Notes: generated by a model not told the origin, from the letters alone. A DNA stretch of 64,000 nt from Pollenia angustigena (GCA_930367215.1 OV884059.1:159834511-159898510); one strand, 5' to 3'. Positions 35,611 through 48,921 are shown, counted from the stretch's first letter. A program made the numbers and translations.

Positions 35611-37480
35611 AGGAATTTAAATTAAAATTTCTTCTCCTTACAAAATTTTTTGAAACTTTTGCTTCATCAAAGTTTAAGTTTCAAATTTAACAAATTATTA
35701 TAAATTTAATTACATGTGCTATTCTAAATGTGTCTATCAATGTCACGTAAAATTAATGCAATATTTTTTTTGTAAATTTATATATTTTGAGCTTTTTTAA
35801 AAAGAAAATCATTTTGATTAATTAATTATGTAATGCTATAATCATAAAGCAAAAAAATAAAAGCGGAATTTTTTAAAACCATTAACAACGTCATCCTCAT
35901 TGATAAGAGCAAAAGTAAAACATGAGTTAAGCCCAAAAGCTGTTGCAGCAGCAGAATTCAAAAATCCATGCCAAAGAAAGTGGCTTAATACACAAACAAC
36001 ATTGACAAATAAATAAAAGAAAAAAAAAAAATAAATAATAGTAACCAGTTTTATTGTATTTTTTTACGATCAACTTTAAAATTTAAATATGGGAGGGGAA
36101 TTTGAGTACAAAAAATGTAGCCAGAAAACACAGAGAAACAAATCAAATGAAAATAAAAGTGCAATATTGATAGGGAATACACACGCATATAAACTTAAAC
36201 ACACTTATAGACAATCGCATCAGGAATTTTGTTATTTACTTGACGATTGCATAAATCTTTTTTGTTGGTAAATACTTTTAAAAAATTATTAATTTTAAAA
36301 ATAAATATTTTTTTATTTAAACTTGTCAGTTTTCGGTTATTTTTTTAACCACATGTTGTGTTTTAAATCAGTTTTTTTTAGCGCAAAAATTTCTTCACTT
36401 ACTAGTTTCAGACATTGACCATGAAGTTGGTGATTTAAGTTGGATGTCTGGTTTTTTTGCGTTTCTTTTGCATTTAAATTTTAAACATTTAATCTTTTAT
36501 TTTTTAAAGCACAAGGCCAAGTAAATAAGGCTTAATATACATAAATGTAATATAAATTAAAAATTATAATACAAAGTCTTAATACAAATTTTCAGGGAAA
36601 TTAATTAACGCAACGCTCAAAACATTTATTTTATCAATCGAAACTTTGTTAAGCTAAAAACAAGCAGGTTTTGAAAAAAAGCTTAAGATTGATTTTAATG
36701 CAAAGGAAATTTGCCAAAAAAAAATTATGTTTCCAAAGCGCTCCTAAAAGGTAATTTTATTGCGGAGTTTCGGTTTTTTTTAGCAACTTCAATTAACTTA
36801 ACTGTTTTTTAGTTACGCGAATATATCGAGCTCTAATAGCGAAAATTACGTAACCAACAACATTTTAGATTTTGGTTTTTTGATGAAAATCGACAATTTT
36901 TGATCATTTGCATCTTCTCTAAAAATCTCATATCTCTGGGAAGTACCGTTACGAAATAAGAGCAAAACCAGTTTCAAACGAAACCTTAGACTTGAAGCAA
37001 AAATATTTAAAAAAACCTCCTGTAAAATTTTATTTTTGTTGGTTACATCAGTTTTGCTATAAGGGTTCGATATGTTGTGCAACCTCCTCCATTTTCGAAA
37101 GAACGGTACATATTTTTGTATGTATAATTAAATTTAAAAATACTTCTGCTGAAATTGTCGAATTAGTTCCTTAGAAAAATCTGAATAGTTCCTTGCGATG
37201 GCACGAACAGTGATCTGGCGGATAAATACTAGAACGATATACTTGAGGCCAATGCACCCTGAAGGCAAAACATTGATATATTTTACTTTAAAATTGGACT
37301 GTAAACGTCTAAGATATAAGGGAAAATGTAAATAGGCGATCGCTACGTTTTTTTTTCGAAACCTCCTTTTAGAAATACTTTATTTTAGAAGGGGTAAGAC
37401 GCACTTATTTTCTCCTTGTGAGGTGGTACGCTCTAATGTACAGTGTACACCATAAATTGTACACTTTTATTAATAATTCA
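35611..37480. other. AT-rich intronic sequence, nothing recognised
   Basis: A/T-rich text with homopolymer runs. I saw no gene, TIR pair or family shared with the window. Confidence 0.4.
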
Positions 37481-38034
37481 CACGAAGAGAAAAAACATGT
37501 TTAAATATAGTTACCTCCAACAAAACTATTTTTAAAGAAAATTTTAAACAAATTATGTTTAATTTAACCATACTATTGTCACCGGCAACTAAATTGTGGT
37601 TAAATTAGCCCTTCATCAAGTAGCAACAACCATAGTATGGTTGCCTCTTAATAAGCTATGGTTAAATATGACAAATAAATAAATAATTGTCTTTGTGGTT
37701 GTTGTTATATTTTTGAACTTTTCCTTTTTTTCAAGGGTGCAACTTGTGACGAGAATACCACCAGTTTTATCCTTTTTTTACAAGAGCAACATGTTATGGT
37801 TGAAAACCAACTATGCTATTATAAATATTAAATATATTTTAGTTACTTTTAACCATATCATGTTCGGAGGCAACCATAATATGGTTGTGGCTTCTTGATG
37901 GATGACTAATTTAACCATAATATGGTTGTGCTTGACAATACTATGATTAAATTAAGCATACTATGTTTAAAATTTTCTTTTAAAAAAAGTTTTGTTGGAG
38001 ATGACCATATTTAAACATGTTTTTTCTCTGGGTG
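37481..38034. mobile_element. 554-bp MITE with subterminal AACCATAATATGGTT palindromes
   Basis: The ends CACGAAGAGAAAAAACATG and, in reverse, CACCCAGAGAAAAAACATG continue inverted for about 90 bp. The 14-16-bp palindrome AACCATA(A/G)TATGGTT occurs several times under both ends. No clear TSD and no coding region. Confidence 0.7.
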
Positions 38035-39777
38035 CATACAATCCATTAACGCTGTTTGATTTTATCCACCAAATTGCAAGTTCCCATTCCGCGTTTGTTA
38101 AATAGAGTTTACAAAAAAACAAGATTTTGAAGATTATAGAGGCTTTTAAATATGCGTATTGTTTTCAATAATATTGACTAATTCTAATAGTGGACTGATT
38201 CTTAAGTCTTTTTATGTGTGGCATTTATTGCTGAGCCACTCAATGATCTATTTGCACAACTCATTGCGCCAGTAGTTCCAAGAAAGAGTTTTGTTCAACC
38301 TTATTCAGATATCAACAATAATTAATATTCATCATATATTTAATATTCACATTAGATTCATTATATTTTTTAAGTTACAATTATACGAATTGCAGAAACT
38401 TATGGCTGCATGTAAAAACCAGTTTCTTGTCGACGTATTTTTGTTTTCAGTTTGATGGATGATGGGTGCGCCATATTTTTTTTATTTTTTATTAATTTTT
38501 GTTGTTGTCATATTAATAATCACAATGTATGTGATGATGCCAATAGCTAGCCTAATTTGTTTTTTGTTAAAAGTTTTGCTAAAGTTTCTTTTGTCTCTTG
38601 CCAATATCCGCATTTATTTATTTGCCCTGGGGACAGAGTTTAGTGACACAATAATTAAAAGTCAATGTAAAATGTTTGAAGCTGCTTTTTAAGAGATAAA
38701 AAAATAAGTTAATGTGACCTGTACCGAAGCAGCAAGATTCAAATCCTGAATTTATTAATTTTTGGTCAATAAATAATATGTAAGTATGTATGTTTTTCCA
38801 TCCCTCTTTGCATTTTCTTTATGTACTGAATCTATATTTTACATTTTCTTCCATTATTATAATTTTTCCATCAATTACTTTAAAAGGGAATAAAATCGAT
38901 CGAAATTATAATATTTCTCTAAATGTAAATTTCAATAAATGTATAATTATGACATGAAAACTCCCTGCTCATAAACTGCAAGAAATATCACTTAAATGCC
39001 AAACGCAAACGAATACTACTTATGTATGTTTGTATGTATGTATATAGAGACATTAAAAAATATTTAATGTCAAAAAAATTCCGGCAAAATGTCAAAAGAT
39101 ATTAAAATATTTATTATGAATTTACGGAAGATCTATAAAAGCACACGAAAAAAATGTTAGCGAATATAAAAATATCCCACAAATAGACGAGAATGAATAT
39201 GAACTTTACTGACATACTTGACATGTAGTTATGAAAACTGTAACACAATGGGTTTGGGTACACAATAAACATGGATTGTACTTTTTCATCTATACAAAAT
39301 AGTATCAATCTGATACTAAATGAAATTTCTCTAAAATCAACTCAAAACTGTCCGCCAAATGAAGATTACAATGTATGTATGTATTTCCTTTTTAACACAC
39401 AAAAAATCAAATAAGAAAAAAATATTTTTTAGTTGCAAAATTAAAATTTGAGAGCACTTTAATGTTGTCGCAACATCTGGTAATTCTATTATTAATTTTA
39501 CTCAGTTGCAAACTGTGAAACCATTCTTCACAAGTTTATCTTAACAATTTATACAGAAATAACTCTCGTTCCTCTATCAACAGACAAGTTAATAAGCAGA
39601 AAAGTCCAAGTTAAAGTCGCGAGAGAATTACTAGGAACCTTTTTATCAACAAAAAATTACCGGCTTGCTATTTTTTTATTTTTAAGAGAATTTCGAACCG
39701 TAGAACCATTAACACCAATTACTTTTAACCTGAACTCATTTCAAGCTTTTTTAAAACATTGTTTTTTCAATAGAATT
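38035..39777. other. AT-rich intronic sequence with TATG microsatellites
   Basis: Short (TATG)n runs lie at about 38778-38795, 39023-39045 and 39371-39385. No supported gene. Confidence 0.4.
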
Positions 39778-40052
39778 TAAGGCTCAACCATAATATGCAT
39801 AGCCTTGCTTAACCTTCTGTCAAAAATTAACAAAAAGTTTCTCAAATGTATTTAAGAAAACAAAAACAAAATAAAAAAACATTTGATTCCGTACGGAATG
39901 TGCGATTAGATTCGCACCTTGCTTAAGCAAAAGACAGTTTCATTTAACTTAGCAAAACGTTTCCTTAAGTTTAATATGGTTTGCCTCATATAATTTGCAT
40001 GTATTCGCACATTTGATTAAGCCAACTTAAGCACATTGTGGTTGGGCCTTTA
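39778..40052. mobile_element. Small MITE, AAGGCYCAACCA ends
   Basis: The left end AAGGCTCAACCATAATATGC is matched in reverse by AAGGCCCAACCACAATGTGC. The interior has CATTTGATTCCGTACGGAAT and GCGATTAGATTCGCAC. A diverged partial copy of the interior and right end is at 43190-43370. The TSD may be TTTA/TTAG but is not exact. Confidence 0.6.
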
Positions 40053-42052
40053 GCAATCACAGGCAAATAATTTTCTTAACCCTGGATGGTAACTGTTCGT
40101 CGAATCGACGAAGCTCATTTACTCTTTATCATATAACTTATGTGTATTCAAATTACGCTCTTTTTTTAACAACGTTAGCTAATGATAAAAGCTTTTAAAA
40201 AATAACTTTAACTTTTCAGGGTTAAGAAAACATTTGGTGAACACATTATTTCCCGAAGTGGTCGTTTCAAATTTCACGTCTTTGTATTTTATTCACTGGG
40301 GGTAAGTAACTTTTAAGTTTTTGGCAAACAAAAAAGAAACTTTGAATGGCTTGAAAGATAGAATTGTGAGAACGTCTATTATGATACCACAAATCCTTGC
40401 ACATTTTTTCAAAAATTAGGATCTTAAAATACATGCATTAAACTTAAGGCTAGAGTACACGAAATGTGAGAAGCCACATGTGACATCCTAAAGATATTCG
40501 GTGTCACATGCTCCGGAAAGAAAGGAGCTGCCTATAGCAGTTATTCGACAAAATTGGCACAACTTCCTTTCATCTTTTGGGAAATAGGTGGAGATCTTTC
40601 ACCTTTAGGGCTGATATTCCACCCAGCTTTGTAAATATAAGGTCTAGTGGCGGATCGCTCTAGGTGTTGCTGCTAATCAACACAAATAGCTGATTTTCAA
40701 GATTGAAGTATAGATAGCTGCAACTCCTAAGCAAGTGGCTAGTGTTGGGTTCTGCAGGATCATAGAAATTTGTCACACATGTATTTTGAGGGTGATTACT
40801 ACACGTACTGCTTGGCCGACACGTATATAATCAATTTAATCCCAACACATCTGTTCGAAAAAAGTACCTTTTTGTTTCATTCTCAAAATCTCACTTGCCC
40901 TCATATTTCCGCAAGTTCTTTTCACACATATTCCACACGAATATAATCTGCATACTTTTAATGACAGACAAACAGACCGACAGATAGACAGACAGACATT
41001 TAGATAGACTAATAGAAAAAAACAACACACACAAAATGATTGTTAAATAAAATAGAAACTGATACACTAATGATAAGAGCAAAAGTCAAAAATAAAGTAT
41101 AATCACACACTGACATACACCCTCATACACTTGTCAGTGCACTTATGTATATTCACATTTACATATACATATGTACATAGATATATACATGAGTATATGT
41201 ATATGTATGACTGCAATATTACTCAATTCGTAACAGACATAAAGGCACGATTCGTTTGTTCATAATTTTTCTCCACATTTTTTTTGTACTATTTTGGTGC
41301 ATTAATAACTACAACTACTGACTGCTTTTGCCTCCGATACCTCAGACGTTGCTGCGGCCGCTTCCAAAAGTTGCTGGTGTTGGTATTTGGAGTGGCAAGA
41401 TGAAAAAAAAACCAAAACAAATAATATAGGATGCAAATTATTTATATTTATACAGAGTTGTTGCTCATTTTTTTCGTGAATAGAGAAGAAAGAAATTATA
41501 AACTAAAAAAAACTAGTTATACCAGACCACAACTTAATTCAACACCACTTCTGTTTTAAAGTTTTTTTATATGTTTATTATTTGTATTTGTGAGTATTAA
41601 TTTTATATTATGATTTGCAACTAAAAGCAGACAAACAAAAAAACACTTTAACAGTTACAGGTGTGCCAACGTAAATAGCAATTTGTTGTAATATTCCTAA
41701 TAAAAGACAGGCCTGTAATTTGAAACGTCTGCTTTTAAACATTTTTGTGGATTTTTTTTCTTAAATATACGAGTGCAACTTTTTGAATTATTAGGCTTGG
41801 CAAAAAGCTGTTGGTTAATATAATTTTATTTATAATTTCTCCCTATAATTTCTCGCTCTGCTGATCGGCGACGGGCAGAATAACCCTAACAAGATAGGAC
41901 TAAATTCCGCTAAAAATGGCATGCCTAAAAGCTTAACTCCAGCATTAGATCATGTAGCCCAATCAGCTAAACATCTTAAATTTAATGATTAAAGAAACTA
42001 CAACATATTGCAACCAAAAGCTTTTTTAAGTATTTTAAATAGCTAGATTTTA
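40053..42052. other. Intronic sequence with simple repeats and a lone MITE end
   Basis: AAGGCTAGAGTACACGAAAT at 40448 resembles the end of the MITE at 50970 but has no partner. (ACAG)n/(AGAC)n lies at 40966-40999, and ATATGTATA-type repeats at 41145-41212. A NotI-like GCGGCCGC stands out at 41355. No gene. Confidence 0.45.
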
Positions 42053-43088
42053 AATCAATCCATCCGTACTCAAATCAATCCGAAGCGGTATTAATACTAA
42101 GAACGGTGAGTTCGGCTTTTTTTTGAATCAAGTACAGAAAGATTGATTTAAGTACGGATTTTCAATCGCAAAATACTTAAATTATCCATATTCAATCCCG
42201 AATTCGTACTTAAAAAATCCGAAAATGCGATTGATTAAAGTAAAGCTAAGATTGAATCAAGCTTAAAATTCGCTTGTTTCAAGAATAATAAAGTTGATTT
42301 AATCCCGAAATCGTACTTGTAATAAACCAAAATTGAAATTAGAAGTAGAATTTTATTATGATTGATTTACTAACCCGTTCTACACCTTACAGAATTTCAA
42401 TTATAAAACACCAGCATCACATACAGAGATGAAAAAAGTGACGTTAGAAAAATGTCCAAATCATTTGTGAGGGCAGCTTTCGAAGGAAGAGAAAGAACGC
42501 GTGTTTTGGTAGTGAAGTGTGGCACAACAGGCCATCTCAACCAACATAAATTGCGTGATCAAAACAAAAATGCAAAAAGGGCAGCTTTCGAAGAAAAATA
42601 CAGACAAAACGCAATATTTTCTGTCCCGTTACCAGCATCTTTCTCGATATGGTTTTTACTTTAAAAACTTAATGAAAATATATAACTGGAAATATAAACT
42701 AAATGAGAAGCAAGAGTTCTCAACTTTAACAATTTTAATTTTAAACATGAAAATAATGTGTTTTCGTCTTGTTCTGTTGTTTTTGTTGCTTTTACACCCA
42801 AGAAGCAAATTGTTGAAGTGTCTGCTTTGATAACTTATATGAGATTAAAACGCTCACTTTGTAATTTCCTCTAAAAGTGGCACCACCAACGAAAAGTTTA
42901 ATCTTTTTTTTTTACTTTCTTTAAGACTTTATTTTAAGAAACTACGGGATTGATTTTCCAAATAAATCCCATTTCGGATTGTCTTAAGTTCGTTTTAGTG
43001 TTATTCGTACTTGCATTTTTGATTACGACTCGAACTTAAAGTATGTATAAAAAACTTAAATTATCCCGAGTGTTTTTCTTTCTGTGCA
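42053..43088. mobile_element. MITE of the CACTCAAAGAAAAATC family, copy B
   Basis: The left part AAATCAATCCGAAGCGGTAT and the right end CCGAGTGTTTTTCTTTCTGTG match copies A and C in opposite ends. AGTACGGATTTTCAATC and CGTACTTAAAAAATCCG recur. The left TIR is truncated or mutated. A 200-bp block around 42440-42640 is absent from copy C and may be a further insertion. Confidence 0.6.
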
Positions 43089-43189
43089 CCGACACGTTCA
43101 GCCATTAGCGAGTGTGAACGTTTAAACATTTTTGGGCATATTCTAACTAATGAGTGTGAGGAATGAAAAAATTAGCATTTTTCAAAAAA

Positions 43190-43375
43190 AAAAAACATTT
43201 GATTCCGTACGAAATGTGCGATTAGTTTCGCACTTTGCTTGAGCAAATTACAGTTTCATAAAACTTAACAAAAAGTTTTTCTAAAAGATCAGTATGGTTT
43301 GACACATATGATTGACTTGTATTCACAAAGTTGTTTAAGCCAATTTATGCATTTTATAATTTGGCTTTAATCCAT
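43190..43375. repeat. Partial copy of the 39.8-kb MITE
   Basis: CATTTGATTCCGTACGAAAT and GTGCGATTAGTTTCGCAC repeat 39889-39918 in the same order, followed by a diverged tail to GGCTTTAATCC. The left end is missing. Confidence 0.55.
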
Positions 43376-43621
43376 ATTAAAATTATTCATAAGGAAAAAA
43401 CATAATTTGCACGACTATACACAGCGAGAAAATAAAACAGTAATGAGGCCTTATTAATGGCTTTTTTGCAGACAAAAGGCCTCCCAGCGGCATTCCAACT
43501 TTACTTATAATTTACACGATGTGTCATTGGAGGCCACGGCCTTGACTTCTCGCTTCTAAAAGGCTTTTTTTAAATTATTAGAAATAAAGCTGTATCTCAA
43601 TTTAAATGATCTTGCTAATAA

Positions 43622-44799
43622 CACTGTGCAACAAAATTCGGGTCATCGCCGCAAGCCTCAACACTTGCAACGCGAAATGATCTGAGATCTCTTCAGTAGA
43701 ATTGTATAACACTCATTTTAAGGGGTCGTATTTGTCCTTTTTTTACTTTAACACTAAAAGGTTAAAATGTTCTACGCTTTTTTTTTGCATCAAATTTCAC
43801 TAGGGGTCTTCTAAGACCAAAACATCGTGCAATGTATGTTAAACGGGTTTTCGAAATTCCGGGCCTTGAATTTTTTCATTTTTCGAAAATCCGGTTTATA
43901 TACCTTGCACGATTTTTTGGTCTTAGAAGACCCCTAGTGAAATTTGATGCAGAAAACATTCATAGAACATTTTAACCTTTTAGTGTAAATGTAAAAAAAA
44001 GGACAAATACGACCTCTTAAAATGAGTATTAGAGGGTTAAAATATTCTATGAAAAGAGTCGCCATACAATTCTACTGAAGAGATCTGAAATAGTCTTTTA
44101 GGTCAGAAGTTTTTTTTGACTTGTACCAAACGCCTTTTCAAGAAATTCCAAAATGTCAATGCCCGAAATTTCGAGAATTCGGTTAAGATACATTGCACGA
44201 ACTTTTGGTCTTTGAAGACCCCTAGTGAAATTTGAGGCACAAAATATTCGTGAACATTTTAAACCTTAAAAGTGCCGTTTTAGTATACTTTTGTGTAAGA
44301 GTTGGGAAAAAGGACAAAAATTACCCCTTAAAATGAGAATTAGAGGGTTAATAAACTCTAAGAAAATTATTTTTTGAAATAATTTTTTTGCTCGAAGTAC
44401 AGTAACTACGCATTTATATTTATGCAATTAACGCAGAGTTTTTTTTTCTATTTTCTTTTAAAGTAGTTGCTACGAAACTCTTTTCACATTTACATTTAAA
44501 TTTTTTTGAAGCATTTTTTCAACTTTTTCAACCCCGTTTTCTACCCTACACTTTTTGCTAACAAACAAAAAGTTGCATGCAAAAGTTGCGGCGTTAATTA
44601 CATAATGTAAATATGGTCTAAGAATATTTTTTTTGAATTGTACCAAACGCCTTTTCAAAAAATTCAAAAACTTTAGGGTGCCATATTTCAGGAGCCCGAG
44701 CTAACTTTTCAAACCCCTTTGGCAAATTTGCTCTACTAGTAGACTACTTTTATTTCGCGTTGCATGTGTTGAGGTTTGTTTTTTTTTTGTTGCACAGTG
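43622..44799. mobile_element. Foldback element, intact ends CACTGTGCAACAAAA, TAA target duplication
   Basis: CACTGTGCAACAAAATTCGG at 43622 and the reverse complement ending at 44799 are flanked by TAA (43619-43621, 44800-44802). The interior repeats the landmarks of 7280-8860 (GGGTTTTCGAAATTCCGGGC, ACCCCTAGTGAAATTTGA, GTATACTTTTGTGTAAGAG) and folds around 43870. A TWA duplication suggests a PIF/Harbinger-like element. It is non-coding: the frame 44470-44667 lies inside repeat. Confidence 0.78.
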
Positions 44800-45176
44800 T
44801 AATGCAAAGTGAGTAAATTAATAACTGTAATTCCTACACATTCCAACTTAACTACTAATAAAACGATTTTTATTGGTCTTATCTTAGAATGGAACTTTGA
44901 ATTTGTAAAATAATGTATAAAAGACATGCTAAAGGACCTTTTCGAAGAAGGCAGAGTGAATGGGTCAAAGTTTTTTTAAAGTTCAACTTAACCCCTAATT
45001 AAAGGCCTGAAAAGTAGAAGCGCCTACAATTGTATATGTATGTATTGTGTATGTGTTTTGTTTTTGTAATTTTTTTTTGTTGGCTTTGCTAGCCAAAGTG
45101 TGTGGGCTACATTTTTTTTTTGTAAAAGCACCTTTACGCAAAATATTTTAACAAGAATTTAAAAAACAACTATACA

Positions 45177-45726
45177 ATATGCAAATTAAATATTCGAGCT
45201 TTAGGTCTTATTGTTTTTATATAAAAAACTTTTTTTTATAAATTTATTTTCACCAATATTTCGGCACTTCCTTTGAGTGCCTTCTTCAGGGTTTTTTTCT
45301 TTATAACAAAACTAACAATTTTTGAAAACAAAATTAACAATAAAATTACAAAATTAAAAAATGTTTGTAATTGAATATAAAAATAATTTTCAATACAAAT
45401 AAATTAAATGTCTATAATTTTGTGCTACATTTTCAGTATCTGACTTAAAATTAATTCTCGACACTGTCGGTACTCTTATAATTTGTAACATTTCCAACAT
45501 AAATCTTCGTTTGTAATTATTTTCCGTCTTTAAAACTTTTGTATTATCAAAATCTAGATAATGGTTTAGACTAGCACAATGAGTTGATAAAGCTGTTTTT
45601 TGTGAAATATTTCTATAAGAAGGCACTCAAAGGAAGTGCCGAAATATTGGTGAAAATAAATTTATAAAAAAAAGTTTTTTTTATAAAACAATAACACCTT
45701 AAGCTCGAATATTTAATTTGCATATT
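45177..45726 (-). mobile_element. 5'-truncated Penelope-like element flanked by inverted terminal copies
   Basis: About 106 bp at 45177-45285 recurs inverted at 45617-45726 (landmarks AATATTTAATTTGCATAT and GGCACTCAAAGGAAGTGCC). Between them, on the minus strand, is the end of an endonuclease frame. The hammerhead-like core CTGAAGA (45289-45283), stem GGCACT...AGTGCC and GAAA (45262-45259) lie in the 3' copy; the inverted copy starts inside this core. This arrangement is typical of truncated Penelope-like insertions. Confidence 0.75.
45390..45612 (-). pseudogene. Penelope-like GIY-YIG endonuclease, C-terminal end
   Basis: ISQKTALSTHCASLNHYLDF, then DNTKVLKTENNYKRRFMLEM, and ...DTENVAQNY before the stop at 45390. 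The H-C...H, DF...K-L-x2-E, YKRR-x3-E-M pattern is the end of the Penelope-type GIY-YIG domain. It is a different family from the remnant at 33.1 kb. Residues upstream of 45612 come from the inverted terminal copy and are not protein. Confidence 0.75.
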
Positions 45727-45782
45727 AAAATAATAAAGGTCGAATAAAAATACATATTATATATAAAAAACTATACATATCA

Positions 45783-45873
45783 GAGGTCAAATAACGGCAT
45801 TATAGGTCGATCGAAATTACAATGCAATTTAAATGGAAATTTCGATTGATGTCGAATGCCGTAATTTGCCCCC
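45783..45873. mobile_element. Second copy of the 90-bp palindromic MITE
   Basis: GAGGTCAAATAACGGCATTA and CGAATGCCGTAATTTGCCCC bracket ATCGAAATTACAATGCAATT. It is the same as 21183-21272 with about ten differences. TA flanks are no longer clear. Confidence 0.65.
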
Positions 45874-46547
45874 AGTGTTGGAAAGTTCAGTACTTTTTCT
45901 TTTAAAAAATAACGTCGGACCCCTACGACAGTTTAAGTACTCCTTTCTTGATATGCTTCCTTGTTTACACCCACTCTACAAGGGATATGAAATGCTTAAG
46001 CTTATATGAGCTTAGTGTAAGGTATAATAAGATCATATTTTTCTTATATTTTAATACGTTTGTTAATGCATATTTTTAATTCCAATATTTAAAAAAATAA
46101 GCGCACAATTATGCGCTACGCAATAAGACATACACAGATGCAGTAAAGTAAATAGGGGAACTCTTAACAAGTCTTAGCATGTTGAAACATTATAAAAGCT
46201 GCTATTATATAAGTATTGAGTCGGTTACGATGATCAGTCTTAATTAGTTTAAGTACATTTTGCATACAGATTCAAAAGATACGAAAAATGTCGGGATTAT
46301 GGTACGTGAAGCCATCAAAAGATACGAAAAATGTATCTTTCGTATCCTAATGGCAACACTGAGCTACACTCACAAGTTTTTATATGCGTTAAACAAAGCA
46401 CTTTTTGTGTCAAAAATGTATTGCTTCAAAGTGGGAACTCACCATATTAAATTCATGTCTTCCGTAAGCGAGATGTTAAGCGAAACTCTTATATTTCTCC
46501 CTTAAAACCAGCTTCGTTTGAAGCTTAATTTTTTATTGTGATGTAAT

Positions 46548-47223
46548 CACCCCTATCGTGAATAACAATTGGAATTTTTGTTCCCATGAAATTTTCATTC
46601 CCCTCAAAGGGAAAAAAGCAATCGTGAATCTCATGTGAAAAATTTTTCACACTATCAGTTCCAGTGAATGTAAAAAAAAGAAGAAAGATTCAAAAAATTA
46701 AAAATCAATGAAATTTTTGCTCAAAAATATACATGTATACATTTTAAAGAAAAGTTAAAATAATAAAGCAAAATATTTAGTATTGGAGGGATAGTTTGGT
46801 TACAACGTTAGTTTTTTGCACTTTTTAAATTTAATGTAGTAAAATATTTTCCAAAATTCTGACACCAAGTCAATCGAAAGCTTCACAAATCCGCAAGCAA
46901 TCGACCTGTTGTTTTGCATTTCGTTGAGCAATATATCGGTTTGTGCCTTATTAACTTTATTAACCCTTAATATTCGATTTATAGGAGGAGCAACTTATAT
47001 ACATGTTCTGTTCCCTACCAAAAATAAAGTGAGAAAGTCTAAGGGAAATGTGAACAAATTACGAGGGAAAAAATTTTTCACGATAAGGGGAATTTTTTCA
47101 GGTGAACATTTTTTCACGTTATTATTCTTCTTTGAATTACATTTTTTCGTGGGAGTTGTTCATGATCGCAAATATGTGAAAAGGGGAAAAATTACGAGGG
47201 AAAAACTATTCGCGATAGGGGTG
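46548..47223. mobile_element. 676-bp MITE with CACCCCTATCGYGAATA ends
   Basis: CACCCCTATCGTGAATAACA at 46548 and the reverse complement of CACCCCTATCGCGAATAG at 47223. Subterminal AGGGAAAAA-type words occur on both sides. The 112-codon open frame (46909-47247) runs through the right end and is not a gene. The TSD is uncertain. Confidence 0.65.
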
Positions 47224-48539
47224 AATATGTTTTATGTACGGAAATAAAAAACGAAAATAAAAATATGCTGTGAAGCGTTGCAATAAATGGAGACTGCTTC
47301 GAATGGTTAAATAAACTATTAATTTTTGCGTACTTTTATTAATTCATAGTTTTACAATTTTAAAAAGACAAAAGTGAGTATTGCTGGTTTTCGGGACGAA
47401 TGGAGGGAAAGTTTCCTTATGTTATGTTAATATAGTTGGTGGATTAAGCCAAAGACAACGGCATGCTAGCCGAGCATATAACATTAAAAAGTTTTATATA
47501 TATTTTTGTATTTTTTTAAGTTTATTTTTCAACAAAAAATATGTTTTACAAAAAGTACCAAAATTGGTGTATAAAGTACTCATTTGCTAGGTGGTCAGTA
47601 CCAGCTCAATTATTAAATTCATAAGTATGAATTTTGTCTTTGTAAAAGAACCCTGAAAGAAACCTGGATGCAAGTGTCTGCAAGTCACCAGTTTTGTCGA
47701 CTATATTGGTGAGATTGTCATCGAAGTGTCTACACTACATTACAATTGCCACTATATTTGGCTTTAATACGAAAAAGATTTTATCAAAAACAACTTAGAA
47801 GTACAATTCCTATAAAAGCTGAAGAAATAATAAAAAAAGATTGTTATGATTTGGTATTCTTACAAAAAGTGAAGACTACTTTTACTAAAATGTACTAGCA
47901 ATTCTCTGGTTCCAATGTCTACATATGTTCCCAAAGGTACTACCTAGTCAGTACCTAGTCAATAGTACCAACGTTATTGGTAGATTTCCAATGACACGCA
48001 CATGTTATATGTCTATAGTAAATAACATTGCCTGGGGTATAATAAGTCACTAGTACTGGTGACTTTGTCAATAGTGAATCAGTACAGATTTACTAGTGAC
48101 ATTTCCTGCAGGGAAGTCTGTTGTCTTTACCAGCCAAAAGGGTGGTCGTGAAAATTGCCGAGCCATAACAACAATACAAAAGACAAGCGTTGCTTAAATT
48201 TTTGTTTACATATTGCTCATGAGCTAGAAAACCCAACAAATTTTTATTCCACACCCTCATGAATGAATAAGCGAAAAAGTAACAATTCGTTGATCACTGC
48301 GAAAAAAAGTAAAATTTTTTAATTTTTCTTTCATAAGTCTGAATTTACACGTTTCATCTTTTGATGCTTAACTTCTTTTCAATTCCCTTTTAAAGATGCC
48401 AATATAATCACACGCAGCAATCGGTTTAAACTTTTTTCGGTTCAAAACAACAACAATTTTATTAACAGCGAATCAAAGAGAAAAAGAAAAGAAAAAAATT
48501 ACATGCAGCGTCGTTGATCATATACCAACGAATAAAAAC
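47224..48539. other. Intronic sequence; possible MITE at 47652-48116
   Basis: CCCTGAAAGAAACCTGG (47652) and the reverse of CCCTGCAGGAAATGTCAC (to 48116) may be imperfect ends. Inside are repeated GTCAC(C/T)AGT and ACTAGTGAC words. The CCCTGCNGGAAAT end also occurs at 9258. No gene is supported. Confidence 0.35.
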
Positions 48540-48921
48540 ACAAAGCGTACTGATCGAGTACAGGCATCTCCGTACCAACCACCTTTCTATTTCTTCCCTT
48601 CCTAAAAACATAAGAGTTGAGCATGAAAAGATGAAACGTGTGAAAGCAGACTAAGGAAATTCATTAATGAGAAAATATGAGCGATCGCTATAAATTTTTC
48701 TTAACTCTGACAAATAGTTTTGTTATCAATACAAAGCGTACTGATCGAGTACAGGCATCTCCGTACTAACCCCCTTTCTATTTCTTCCCTTCCTAAAAAC
48801 ATAAGAGTTGAGCGTGAAAAGATGAAACGTGTGAAAGCAGACTAAGGAAATTCATTAATGAGAAAATATGAGCGATCGCAATAAATTTTTCTTAACTCTG
48901 ACAAATAGTTTTGTTATCAAT
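48540..48921. repeat. Recent 191-bp tandem duplication
   Basis: Unit 1 starts ACAAAGCGTACTGATCGAGT at 48540 and unit 2 at 48731. Only about four substitutions were noticed between them (for example CCAACCACC/CTAACCCCC, GAGCATG/GAGCGTG). A partial third start (ACAAAGC) follows at 48922. No coding frame. Confidence 0.92.

Noticed and set aside
46909..47247. 112-codon open frame
   Set aside because: It runs through the terminal repeat of the MITE 46548-47223 and has low-complexity Phe/Lys content.
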